Positions 44,163 through 52,684 of a stretch of DNA of 53,516 nt are shown piece by piece; position 1 is the stretch's first letter; every line of letters begins with the position of its first letter. Source of the stretch: Negativicutes bacterium (GTDB lineage Bacteria; Bacillota; JAAYKD01); contig JAJFTT010000027.1 of NCBI GenBank assembly GCA_021372785.1, positions 1 to 53,516 on the forward strand, read 5' to 3'. The position numbers were made by a program, and so were the translations under genes. Below the pieces are notes generated by a model, which was not told the DNA's origin, did no database searches, and saw nothing but the letters and a program-made list of their open reading frames with translations.

Positions 44163-45362
44163 GTGAGTGAAAAATGTGAGCAAAATTATGGCAGCTGCGG
44201 CGAAGTCTGCGAAGATAGAAAAGCAGCGAAAACGGATTTCCGGGTAGATCCGCATGAACTGAGTCATATCAAAAAGGTCATTGGTATTGTCAGCGGAAAA
44301 GGTGGAGTGGGAAAATCAGCGGTAACATCTATGCTTGCAGTAGCGATGCAAAGAAAAGGGTACCGCGTCGCGATACTGGACGCCGATGTGACCGGACCTT
44401 CTATTCCCAAAGCGTTCGGTATCAACGGTAAGGTTTCCGGCGGTGAATCCGGTTGGTTTCCATTGAAAAGTAAAACGGGGATTGACATTATGTCGATCAA
44501 TTTGCTTTTGGAAAACGATACCGATCCGGTGATTTGGAGAGGCCCGATTCTGGGTAAGACGGTGAAGCAGTTTTGGACAGATGTTATTTGGGGTGATGTG
44601 GACTTTATGTTGATCGATATGCCGCCGGGCACCGGCGACGTACCGCTCACTATTTTTCAGTCTGTAGCGATAGACGGTATTATGATCGTCACTTCTCCGC
44701 AGGAACTTGTTTCGATGATTGTTTCAAAAGCGGTTAAAATGGCGGAAATGATGGCGATACCGGTTTTTGGTTTGGTTGAAAATATGTCCTATTTCATCTG
44801 CCCAGATAACGGTAAGAAATATAAAATATTTGGCGAAAGCCATATTGATGAAATTGCTGATCAGCATAAGCTGAAGATTCTTGCCAAAATTCCGCTTGCT
44901 CCAGAAATCTCTACAGCCTGCGATCAGGGTATGATTGAATTCCTTCAGGAGGATTGGTTGGATTCTCTTGCTCAATTACTAGAAAAAATGGAGGAGAAAG
45001 AAATGATGAGAATTGCTATTGCTGGCGAAGGAAAGAATGTGACGGAACATTTTGGTCATTGCGTTAATTTCCTGGTTTACGATGTGGAAAACGGTAAAAT
45101 CATCAAGGAAGAAGCCATCCCGAATCCTGGTCATAAACCGGGTTTCCTGCCGAATTTTCTTGCCGATCGCGGTGTAAAGGTGATTATCAGTGGTGGCATG
45201 GGCGGCGGTGCAGTCGATATTTTTAACGAAAGAAATGTTGAAGTTGTCGTCGGGGCTTCTGGTGATGCCAAAGCAGCTGTTGAAAAGTATCTGAGAGGCG
45301 AACTGAAGACAACGGGATCTGTTTGCCACGAGCATCAGCATCAGGATGAATGCGGCAAATAG
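44163..45362 (+). CDS. Mrp/NBP35-type ATPase fused to a NifX domain
   Basis: The 399-residue protein has an N-terminal Cys stretch (Cys5, Cys12, Cys16), an Mrp/ApbC ATPase domain (about 35-275: GIVSGKGGVGKSAV with Lys51, DADVTGPSIPKAFG, DMPPGTGDVPLT), and a C-terminal NifX-like domain (about 280-375: RIAIAGEGKNVTEHFGHC and GGMGGGAVDIF) ending in a His/Cys-rich tail CHEHQHQDECGK that could bind metal. The Mrp C-terminal metal motif reads CPDN where many relatives have CxxC. GTG at 44163 is chosen, 9 bases after AAGGAG; TTG at 44157 is too near. Last gene of the operon. Confidence 0.9.
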   Translation: MSEKCEQNYGSCGEVCEDRKAAKTDFRVDPHELSHIKKVIGIVSGKGGVGKSAVTSMLAVAMQRKGYRVAILDADVTGPSIPKAFGINGKVSGGESGWFPLKSKTGIDIMSINLLLENDTDPVIWRGPILGKTVKQFWTDVIWGDVDFMLIDMPPGTGDVPLTIFQSVAIDGIMIVTSPQELVSMIVSKAVKMAEMMAIPVFGLVENMSYFICPDNGKKYKIFGESHIDEIADQHKLKILAKIPLAPEISTACDQGMIEFLQEDWLDSLAQLLEKMEEKEMMRIAIAGEGKNVTEHFGHCVNFLVYDVENGKIIKEEAIPNPGHKPGFLPNFLADRGVKVIISGGMGGGAVDIFNERNVEVVVGASGDAKAAVEKYLRGELKTTGSVCHEHQHQDECGK

Positions 45363-46178
45363 GAGACGGGGTGTCTCCATCGGGTTTTATCGGATGCAGT
45401 GATCAATCAATTTTGACATCCACAGAATCAAAAGCGATTTGCTACGAGCGAACGAGGAAACGCTAAGATTATAATAGTAGTTTTCCGGGCTTGAGGTGAG
45501 TTGCCTGACGCGAAGATTCACTTGTTCTGCGCTCGGAGAAGATGTGATTAAAAACACCGGTGTGGAATTCAGGTGAGTAAAGAGCGGAGCCGCATGGCTG
45601 AAATGTGTGAAAACGATACGCAATTGAGTTGTGCCTGCATCCGGGCTTTCATTAAAAATTCATAGCGAAACAGACGGAAAAAGCGGAGCCCTGTGACTGT
45701 AAAAGCAGACGCAAGGCTCTGTTCTGTTATCGTTGCAATGGGAAAAACCAGTCCGCTTCCGGCATCAAAAAGAAATATGTTTTGTGAATTGACGAATTTT
45801 TTCTTTGCTTTTAATCTTTTGCCGGTCATTATTGCCGGATGATCCAAGTCGGCTAGGATAATTATGCCTATCTGCCCATCAGTGATCAGAATCTGTCGCG
45901 AACCCGGCAGATGTTTGTCTGCCGCTTGCTGATATAAAAAAGGTGTTGACTCCGGAAAAAAAGAAAGTAGATACCTTGCTGATGATTCGGATGAAAAAAA
46001 GTAAGGGATTGGCTTGCAAGCGTTTGGTGCCATTGAATATCCGGGAGGCAATCTACGGAATTCATGAGAGGTGCTGTAGATGCCGGAAAAAAGCGGACGA
46101 GTTTTCATGATAAGTTCTTTTTCGGCAAGGATAAAGGACAATAAGCGCATCCGAAGGCGGCTTGCGTGAGGAGATTCC
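45363..46178. other. 816-base gap without a convincing gene
   Basis: A GGAGAC/GTCTCC hairpin (45362-45378) lies right after the Mrp-NifX gene and could be a weak terminator. A leftward open frame of up to 203 codons (45569-46180) has no recognisable motif, no good ribosome binding site and unusual composition (many Ser, Phe, Arg), so I treat it as unsupported. A 29-codon rightward frame (46080-46169, MPEKSGRVFM start) has a good GAGGTG but no known relative. No repeats or structural RNAs were recognised. Confidence 0.4.
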
Positions 46179-46871
46179 ATGAAGATACAAGGTTTACAAA
46201 GAATGACATTACTGGACTATCCGGGTAAAATAGCAGCGACGGTGTTTACCGGCGGCTGTAATTTCCGGTGCCCTTTTTGCCACAATGCCGCTTTGGTTTT
46301 GCATCCGCAAAAAGATCAGAGCGGATTGGAACAAGAATTCTTTGGTTTTTTAGCCAAACGGCGAGGGTTATTGGATGGGATTTGCCTATCGGGGGGAGAG
46401 CCGCTTTTACAGGAGGACCTGAAAAATTTTATTTTTGAAATCAAATCCCTTGGTTTTTTGGTAAAGCTGGATACCAATGGAAGTTTTCCTTCTAAACTCA
46501 AAGAACTGGTCGGAGCCGGTCTGATCGATTATGTGGCAATGGACATTAAGAACTCTCCCGACGCGTATGCGAAAACGGCAGGGATAACTGACAATGTGCT
46601 GCCACAGATTAATGAGAGCGTCAATTTTTTGCTTTCGGGTGCCGTCGATTACGAGTTTCGTACGACGGTAGTAAAAGACTTTCATGCCAAAGAGAATTTA
46701 ATTGAAATTGGCAAATGGATCCGGGGAGCCCAAAGATATTTTCTGCAAAACTTTGTCGACTCGGGAGATCTGATACGACCCGGGCTTCAGGGTATGGATA
46801 AAACAGAACTGAGCGTATTGGCGGAAGTTGTACGTGAATTTGTCCCTTCCGTGCAAATCAGGGGGATATGA
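46179..46871 (+). CDS. nrdG: Anaerobic ribonucleotide reductase activating protein (radical SAM)
   Basis: Generates the glycyl radical on NrdD using SAM and a [4Fe-4S] cluster bound by Cys27, Cys31 and Cys34 (CNFRCPFC). The protein has 230 residues, longer than E. coli NrdG, matching the NrdG2-type branch, with SGGEPLLQEDL and DTNGSFPSK. GAGGAG precedes the ATG. It lies 174 bases before nrdD, with a NrdR box and promoter in between, so nrdG may be transcribed apart from nrdD. Confidence 0.9.
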   Translation: MKIQGLQRMTLLDYPGKIAATVFTGGCNFRCPFCHNAALVLHPQKDQSGLEQEFFGFLAKRRGLLDGICLSGGEPLLQEDLKNFIFEIKSLGFLVKLDTNGSFPSKLKELVGAGLIDYVAMDIKNSPDAYAKTAGITDNVLPQINESVNFLLSGAVDYEFRTTVVKDFHAKENLIEIGKWIRGAQRYFLQNFVDSGDLIRPGLQGMDKTELSVLAEVVREFVPSVQIRGI

Positions 46872-46903
46872 CCTGCATCTTGTATCATGGTAAAAAATAG
46901 AAT

Positions 46904-46952
46904 ACAATATATTGTGCTTTTCCTTGACAAGCTGCTATAATCATATTACAAT
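46904..46952 (+). promoter_or_regulatory. NrdR box and nrdD promoter
   Basis: The perfect palindrome ACAATATATTGT (46904-46915) matches the NrdR box core. Immediately downstream is TTGACA (46924-46929), 17-base spacer, TACAAT (46947-46952); an alternative -10 TATAAT lies at 46936-46941. NrdR boxes normally come in pairs; a second copy is only weakly suggested near 46933-46948. Confidence 0.7.
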
Positions 46953-47045
46953 GAATTTGTTCTGACCGCGTTTGTGAGAGCAAGTTGTTCTGTTAAATTC
47001 TATCGTAATAAAAACAATTTTTAACCAGAAGGAGAGGACCGCGTC

Positions 47046-49385
47046 ATGTATCGGGTAATCAAGCGGGATGGTAAAATTACTGATTTCAGTATCAGTAAAA
47101 TTTCAAATGCGATAACCAAAGCATTCGATGCGCAGAACAAACAATATAATTCTGATATCATCGACTTTCTGGCGCTTAAGGTGACATCGGATTATCAGAA
47201 TTCGATTATGGACGGACTGATTAGCGTCGAGAAAATTCAAGACAGTGTGGAACGTGTTTTAGTGCAGGCTGACTATGCGGATGTGGCGAAGGCGTACATT
47301 TTATACCGCAAACAGCGCGAAAAAGTGCGCAACACGCATGCTACGCTGCTCGATTATAAGGATTTAGTCAATAGTTATGTAAATCTTGATGACTGGCGCG
47401 TTAAGGAAAATTCTACCGTTACCTATTCCGTAGGCGGGCTGATCTTGAGCAATTCCGGAGCGATTACAGCAAATTACTGGCTTTCGGAGGTATATGACGA
47501 GAATGTCGCTAACGCGCATAGAAATGCCGATCTGCATATCCACGATCTTTCCATGCTAACCGGCTACTGCGCGGGATGGTCCCTGAAACAGCTTCTTCTG
47601 GAAGGTTTGGGAGGCATTGAAGGCAAAATAACTTCCTCACCGGCGAGCCATCTGTCTACCCTGTGCAACCAGATGGTTAATTTCCTTGGTATTATGCAAA
47701 ACGAATGGGCCGGCGCGCAGGCTTTTTCTTCTTTTGATACTTATCTCGCGCCGTTTGTAAAGGTTGATGCCTTGAGTTATAAGGAAGTCAAGCAGTGTAT
47801 TCAGTCATTTATTTACGGAGTCAACACGCCGAGCCGTTGGGGTACACAGGCGCCTTTCACGAATGTAACGCTTGACTGGACGGTTCCGAATGATCTTGCG
47901 GAGCTCCCCGCCATCGTTGGCGGTAAAGAAATGGATTTTAGATACAAAGATTGTAAAAACGAGATGGACATGATCAATAAAGCGTTTATTGATATTATGA
48001 TTGAAGGGGATGCCAATGGCAGAGGCTTCCAATATCCAATACCGACCTATTCCATAACCAGAGATTTCGACTGGAGCGATACGGAGAATAACCGTTTGTT
48101 GTTTGAAATGACCTCGAAATACGGCACGCCCTATTTTTCCAATTATATAAACAGTGATATGCAGCCAAATGATGTCCGCAGCATGTGTTGCCGACTGCGG
48201 CTTGACCTCCGGGAACTGCGCAAAAAAGGCGGCGGTTTCTTTGGCAGCGGTGAGAGCACAGGTTCTATTGGGGTCGTCACAATCAATTTAGCCCGGATTG
48301 CCTATCTGGCCGCGGATGAAATTGATTTTTACAATCGGCTGGATAAAATGATGGATCTTGCCGCCCGTTCGTTGGATACCAAGCGTACCGTTATTACAAA
48401 ACTGATGAACGCCGGACTTTATCCCTATACGAAGCGGTATCTTGGCACCTTTGACAATCATTTTTCTACCATCGGTCTGATCGGGATGAATGAAGCTGGT
48501 CTGAATGCGAATTGGCTGAGAGCGGATTTGATGCATCAATCCACCCGGCTGTTTGCCAAAAATGTGTTGAATCACATGCGGGAAAGGCTCGTGAAATATC
48601 AGGAACACTATGGCGCTCTCTTTAACCTGGAAGCGACGCCGGCAGAATCCACAACCTACCGGCTTGCCAGGCACGACAGGAAGCAATATCCCAATATTAT
48701 AACTGCCGCAAAACCCGGTGATCCCCCCTATTATACGAACAGTTCTCATCTTCCGGTTGGCGCTACGGACGATCTGTTCGAGGCATTGGAATTGCAGGAT
48801 GAACTACAGGTCCTGTATACGTCCGGGACTGTCTTCCACGCTTTTCTCGGCGAAAAGCTGCCCGACTGGCATTCGGCAGCTGCGCTTGTTTGCAAGATAG
48901 CCGAGCACAGCAAATTACCGTATTATACGATATCGCCAACCTATTCCGTATGCAAAACGCACGGTTACCTCACTGGTGAGCACTTCAGTTGTCCGGAATG
49001 CGGCGCTGAAACCGAGGTTTATAGCCGCATAACAGGTTATTACCGCCCTGTTAAAAATTGGAATGAAGGAAAATCACAGGAGTTTAAGGATCGTAAAGCA
49101 TACCGTGTTGGGAAACCTGTTTTGTCACAGGCGAATCTGACACTGCCGCCGGAAAAGGAATTATTCTTATTCACAACTTCCGCTTGCGTAAACTGCCAAA
49201 TGGCCAAAAAAGCTTTGACTGCGGCTCATATTTCTTACAGCGTAATGGATGCGAGTGAACATCAGGACTTGATCGAAAAATATAACGTCTTTCAGGCGCC
49301 GACGCTTGTGGTTGTTGCGGAGGAGAATGTGGAAAAGTTTACCGGTTTGGCCGGCGTAGAGGAGTATATTCATAATCGAAATTGA
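47046..49385 (+). CDS. nrdD: Anaerobic ribonucleoside-triphosphate reductase with C-terminal glutaredoxin-like domain
   Basis: Class III glycyl-radical enzyme making dNTPs without oxygen. Of 779 residues, an ATP-cone (1-95) gives allosteric control. The glycyl-radical loop is RITGYYRPVKNW with Gly664, and the zinc site Cys/His/Cys/Cys appears in CKTHGYLTGEHFSCPECG. After about residue 695 an added domain, LPPEKELFLFTTSACVNCQM with Cys714-Cys717, then QAPTLVVVAEE, has the CxxC and Pro-loop of glutaredoxin/thioredoxin proteins, placed so it could regenerate the active-site thiols. GAAGGAGAGGA lies before the ATG at 47046. Pairs with nrdG. Confidence 0.94.
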   Translation: MYRVIKRDGKITDFSISKISNAITKAFDAQNKQYNSDIIDFLALKVTSDYQNSIMDGLISVEKIQDSVERVLVQADYADVAKAYILYRKQREKVRNTHATLLDYKDLVNSYVNLDDWRVKENSTVTYSVGGLILSNSGAITANYWLSEVYDENVANAHRNADLHIHDLSMLTGYCAGWSLKQLLLEGLGGIEGKITSSPASHLSTLCNQMVNFLGIMQNEWAGAQAFSSFDTYLAPFVKVDALSYKEVKQCIQSFIYGVNTPSRWGTQAPFTNVTLDWTVPNDLAELPAIVGGKEMDFRYKDCKNEMDMINKAFIDIMIEGDANGRGFQYPIPTYSITRDFDWSDTENNRLLFEMTSKYGTPYFSNYINSDMQPNDVRSMCCRLRLDLRELRKKGGGFFGSGESTGSIGVVTINLARIAYLAADEIDFYNRLDKMMDLAARSLDTKRTVITKLMNAGLYPYTKRYLGTFDNHFSTIGLIGMNEAGLNANWLRADLMHQSTRLFAKNVLNHMRERLVKYQEHYGALFNLEATPAESTTYRLARHDRKQYPNIITAAKPGDPPYYTNSSHLPVGATDDLFEALELQDELQVLYTSGTVFHAFLGEKLPDWHSAAALVCKIAEHSKLPYYTISPTYSVCKTHGYLTGEHFSCPECGAETEVYSRITGYYRPVKNWNEGKSQEFKDRKAYRVGKPVLSQANLTLPPEKELFLFTTSACVNCQMAKKALTAAHISYSVMDASEHQDLIEKYNVFQAPTLVVVAEENVEKFTGLAGVEEYIHNRN

Positions 49386-49539
49386 GCAAGAGGGTTTGTT
49401 TTGTGGCTTTTACGGCGTCATCTCCTGACTTTCCGCCGGATCAGACCGTACGGTCAAAACATTATCGCTGATTTTCTCGGACGGGCAGCTGGGTATGGCA
49501 GCACTTGCCTGAAAACAACGGAAAATATTTATCAATGAG

Positions 49540-49598
49540 CAACACCCCGATGGTCAGACAGTAAGCTCTGCCGCAGGATCAAGGGGTGTTGTTTTTTT
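49540..49598 (+). terminator. Intrinsic terminator after nrdD
   Basis: CAACACCCC (49540-49548) pairs with GGGGTGTTG (49583-49591), followed by seven Ts (49592-49598). Confidence 0.8.
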
Positions 49599-49624
49599 CA
49601 AAACAAATTGGAACCCGGGGAAAC

Positions 49625-49699
49625 GCGCCGGCGGCCTGCCGTTTCAGCATTGCCCACCAGCTGAAACGATTCAGGCAGGCGATTGTTGTGATCCGGCGC
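49625..49699. other. Nested triple-stem hairpin, possible structured RNA
   Basis: Three perfect stems are nested: GCGCCGG (49625-49631)/CCGGCGC (49693-49699); GCCTGCC (49634-49640)/GGCAGGC (49674-49680); GTTTCAGC (49641-49648)/GCTGAAAC (49660-49667), with an 11-base loop and one-sided bulges of 6 and 12 bases. It lies in the 441-base gap between nrdD and the leftward transporter operon. No known riboswitch or attachment-site pattern fits. The remaining gap (49700-49826) shows nothing else. Confidence 0.6.
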
Positions 49700-49826
49700 T
49701 CCTGATAAGCCTGGCACGCTGAAGGGGTCGGTTTGTCGTGGGCAGAGGAAGCAAAAGCAGCGCTGACCGGCAGAAACAGGCGTATTTTCTGAAAAATTCG
49801 AAATTCAGTGGGTATTTTTATATTAT

Positions 49827-50879
49827 TTATTTGGCAAATTGCGTCAGCGCAGCAAATTGACCTGGCGTTAAGTCACAGCCATAAAAGAGCCGGTAGTATT
49901 CTGCGGCTTTTTCATAGAGATCATAATTTGTTGCTTCGGGATAAAGCAGGTCGGTCAGCCAGAGCATTCCCATGAATAGATTGGCGGAGGGAGGATCACC
50001 CAGCCAATTGTAGGGACCGTGGGGAACTTCGTAATAATGACCGGAGGCAATGGCTTGCAGCTGCTGCCAGGCGGCATCCTGACCGACTGACGAATAGATG
50101 CTGCCCGGCGCAAAGAGAATGACTTCGGGATCCCATAACAGCAGTTGTTCCAGATCCACTTCGTTGCCGCTGCCTTTGAAGGAAGGAGAGGCAACCACTG
50201 CCAGGTTATTGCCCACCAGATCGATTACTTCGGCATGAAACGAGGTATTGGCAATGACATTGAGTCCGGAGTCACCCAGGCAATAGAGCAAGGAAGTTTT
50301 TGGCTGATCGGCCAAAATTCCATGGATGGTGGACAGCGTTTCTTCACAGAAAACCGCCAATTTTTCCGCTCGTTCTTCCCTGCCCAGCAGTTTGCCTAAG
50401 GTGCGGTAGGCTTGCGCCATGGTTTTTGTGGTGGCTTCAATATGGATGGTGGGGATGCCAATCTGCTCTTGGATGCCGTCCATGTCTTCCACGATCGTTT
50501 TCTTGGACTCGCCGATATCAATGATCACCTGAGGATCGGCAGCAGCGACTGCTTCCGGATCTAAGGTGTTCACCCCGTAAAACTGGCCGAGCACCGGCAG
50601 TTGCTCGTATTTTGTGTCGATGAATTGCCCGGCTTCGGGTGCCCATTCATCGGCTAAACCAACCAGCAGATCCGGGCAAATGGCGAACAGGACAATTTGC
50701 GCCATCAGACCGGAGGCGGCTACCCGGGTAATTTCCGCAGGCAGCTCTACGGACCGTTTGCTGGAATCGATGAAATTGACCGATTTTTCGGCCTTTTTTG
50801 TATTTGGCGCCAAAGGATTGCAGCCGGTCAGCAACAGGCAAATCACCAATAGCAGAGTAAATAATTTTTTTCTTTGCAA
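49827..50879 (-). CDS. ABC importer substrate-binding lipoprotein (FecB/BtuF class)
   Basis: Membrane-anchored binding protein, 350 residues, with a lipoprotein signal peptide: MQRKKLFTLLLVICLLLTGC, Cys20 being the lipidation site. It has the two-lobed TroA/BtuF-like fold of FecB proteins (RSVELPAEITRVAAS; AAADPQVIID; WDPEVILFAPGS). Substrate class is normally siderophores, heme, cobalamin or, for the MolA subgroup, molybdate/tungstate. TTG at 50877-50879 follows AAAGGAG. Last gene of the leftward operon. Confidence 0.88.
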   Translation of the reverse strand: MQRKKLFTLLLVICLLLTGCNPLAPNTKKAEKSVNFIDSSKRSVELPAEITRVAASGLMAQIVLFAICPDLLVGLADEWAPEAGQFIDTKYEQLPVLGQFYGVNTLDPEAVAAADPQVIIDIGESKKTIVEDMDGIQEQIGIPTIHIEATTKTMAQAYRTLGKLLGREERAEKLAVFCEETLSTIHGILADQPKTSLLYCLGDSGLNVIANTSFHAEVIDLVGNNLAVVASPSFKGSGNEVDLEQLLLWDPEVILFAPGSIYSSVGQDAAWQQLQAIASGHYYEVPHGPYNWLGDPPSANLFMGMLWLTDLLYPEATNYDLYEKAAEYYRLFYGCDLTPGQFAALTQFAK

Positions 50880-50894
50880 AATGGATCTTCTCCT

Positions 50895-51665
50895 TTAATT
50901 GAATTTTGGGACGCAAATACGTACCTGATCATTTTGGAAACTTTCCACGGAAACCCGGACGCCGTAGAGCCGCTCCAACAATTCGGCTGTGATCACTTGC
51001 CGGGCAGGTCCTTCCGCAATAATTTTGCCCTTTTGCAGTGCAATCACCCGATGCGCATAAGTGAGAGCGTAATCGGGATTATGTGTTGAAAACAGAACGG
51101 TATAGCTAGCTTCTGTTAACGCTTGAATTTGGCGCAGGACATGCAGCGCATTGCCGTAATCCAGACTGGCGGTTGGCTCATCCATGATCAATATTTTTGC
51201 TCCCTGCGCCAGGGCACGGGCAATCAGGACCAATTGCGCTTCGCCGCCGCTGATCTGTTCAAAGCCGCGTTCCGCCAAGGGCAGGATATTCAGCTTTTGC
51301 AAAGCGGCGGTCGCCTGCCGCATTTGTTGGACTCCCGGCGCATGCAGCAGTCCCACCTGCGCCGTCGTACCCATCAGGACCATATCAATGACACTGAAGT
51401 TGAAGGTCTGGCTGTGCGATTGCGGAATATAGGCGATTTCCGCCGCCAGTTCCCGGGCACTCAGAGCAGCTGCCTCCCTGCCGTTAATCTGAATTGAACC
51501 ATGATAGCGGAGCAGTCCCAGCATGCAGCGGAATAAGGTGCTCTTGCCGGCGCCATTGGGGCCCAACACCGCCAGTAATTCACCGGGCAGGGCAGTAAAA
51601 CCAATTTGCTGCAGCACCGGTATTTGGCCGTAACGGCAGCTTAAATCCCGGACGAGAATACTCAT
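50895..51665 (-). CDS. ABC importer ATPase (FecE/BtuD class)
   Basis: The 256-residue ATPase has Walker A GPNGAGKSTLFRCM, the Q-loop IPQSHSQTFNF, signature ISGGEAQL, Walker B ILIMDEPTASLD and switch His in FSTHNPDYALTY. It energises the transport of the substrate through the adjoining permease. Starts with ATG 4 bases inside the permease end, GGGAG upstream. Confidence 0.93.
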   Translation of the reverse strand: MSILVRDLSCRYGQIPVLQQIGFTALPGELLAVLGPNGAGKSTLFRCMLGLLRYHGSIQINGREAAALSARELAAEIAYIPQSHSQTFNFSVIDMVLMGTTAQVGLLHAPGVQQMRQATAALQKLNILPLAERGFEQISGGEAQLVLIARALAQGAKILIMDEPTASLDYGNALHVLRQIQALTEASYTVLFSTHNPDYALTYAHRVIALQKGKIIAEGPARQVITAELLERLYGVRVSVESFQNDQVRICVPKFN

Positions 51666-52684
51666 AGCTGTTCTCCCTTTTTGGTGATCAGAAAGAGGAA
51701 GAAGGGAGCGCCGATCAGAGCCGTAAGAATGCCGATGGGAATCTCAACGGCCAGTAAATTACGGGAGACATTATCCACCAACAGCAAAAACAAGGCGCCA
51801 AAGAGCATGGCAACCGGCATCAGAGCCTGATAATTGCTGCCAACCAGGCGCCGGGAGAGATGCGGGATGACCAGACCGACCCAACCAATCATACCGCTGA
51901 CGGAGACCGCCGCGGCAGTGATCAGGGTAGAAGCTAGAATCACCAGCAAACGCAGCCTTTTGGCATCGATCCCCATGGTGCGGGCTTGCTCATCGCCCAA
52001 GGTCAGAATATTGATCCGCCAACGCAGCAGCAGCAAAATCAAAAGACCGACAAGCATCGGAATGGTCACAAAGAGCAAATCATCGGCTTTGATTCCGGCC
52101 AGACTGCCCATCAGCCAGTAAGTGATGGCAGGCAGCTGATCGGTGGGATCCGCCACCAGCTTGAGAAAGGAAGTGCCGGCGGAAAAGAGGGAGCTGACCA
52201 TGATCCCGGCTAAAATCAGGCTTAAAACGCGGCTGCCTCTGGCGCGCAGGCTGATCAGCCAAACCAGGACTACCGTGAGCAAGCTGAAGCAAAAGGCGCT
52301 CAGCATAATCAGACGGCTGCCGGCGCCCAATAGAATAGCCAGAGCGGCGCCGAAGGCGGCTCCGGCTGTGGCGCCCAGAATATCCGGGGAGGCCATGGGG
52401 TTTTGGAAGACGCCCTGGTAGGCGGCTCCGGCAGCGGAAAGAGAGCATCCCACCAGACAGGCGGCTAAGATCCGGGGCAGGCGAACGTTGAAAACAATCG
52501 ATTCCATCCGTTCCGTCCAGAAAGGTGCGATCGGAAAAATTCTGCTTGCCAAAATACCGAGCAGTTCCGGCAGCGGCACCGGATAACGTCCCAGCAGGAA
52601 AGAAACAGAGATCAGTAAAAGCAGCAGCAGACTGAGAATCAAGATTATTCGATTGAGATGGCTGACTTTGCTTTGTGTTTTCAT
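51662..52684 (-). CDS. ABC importer permease (FecCD/BtuC class)
   Basis: The 340-residue polytopic membrane protein has about ten hydrophobic segments typical of type II importers. Recognisable segments are VRLPRILAACLVGCSLSAAG, QNPMASPDILGATAGAAFG and GMIGWVGLVIPHLSRRLVG, the last being the ATPase-contact loop. The start ATG (52682-52684) overlaps the NTPase stop as ATGA; an in-frame ATG 16 codons upstream lies inside that gene. Confidence 0.92.
   Translation of the reverse strand: MKTQSKVSHLNRIILILSLLLLLLISVSFLLGRYPVPLPELLGILASRIFPIAPFWTERMESIVFNVRLPRILAACLVGCSLSAAGAAYQGVFQNPMASPDILGATAGAAFGAALAILLGAGSRLIMLSAFCFSLLTVVLVWLISLRARGSRVLSLILAGIMVSSLFSAGTSFLKLVADPTDQLPAITYWLMGSLAGIKADDLLFVTIPMLVGLLILLLLRWRINILTLGDEQARTMGIDAKRLRLLVILASTLITAAAVSVSGMIGWVGLVIPHLSRRLVGSNYQALMPVAMLFGALFLLLVDNVSRNLLAVEIPIGILTALIGAPFFLFLITKKGEQL

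Noticed and set aside
45569-46180. Leftward open frame of up to 203 codons before nrdG
   Set aside because: No motif, no good ribosome binding site, composition unlike neighbouring genes; it overlaps the nrdG start.
49625-49699. Integron attC site
   Set aside because: The hairpin lacks the conserved GTTRRRY and RYYYAAC core pair and no integrase is present.
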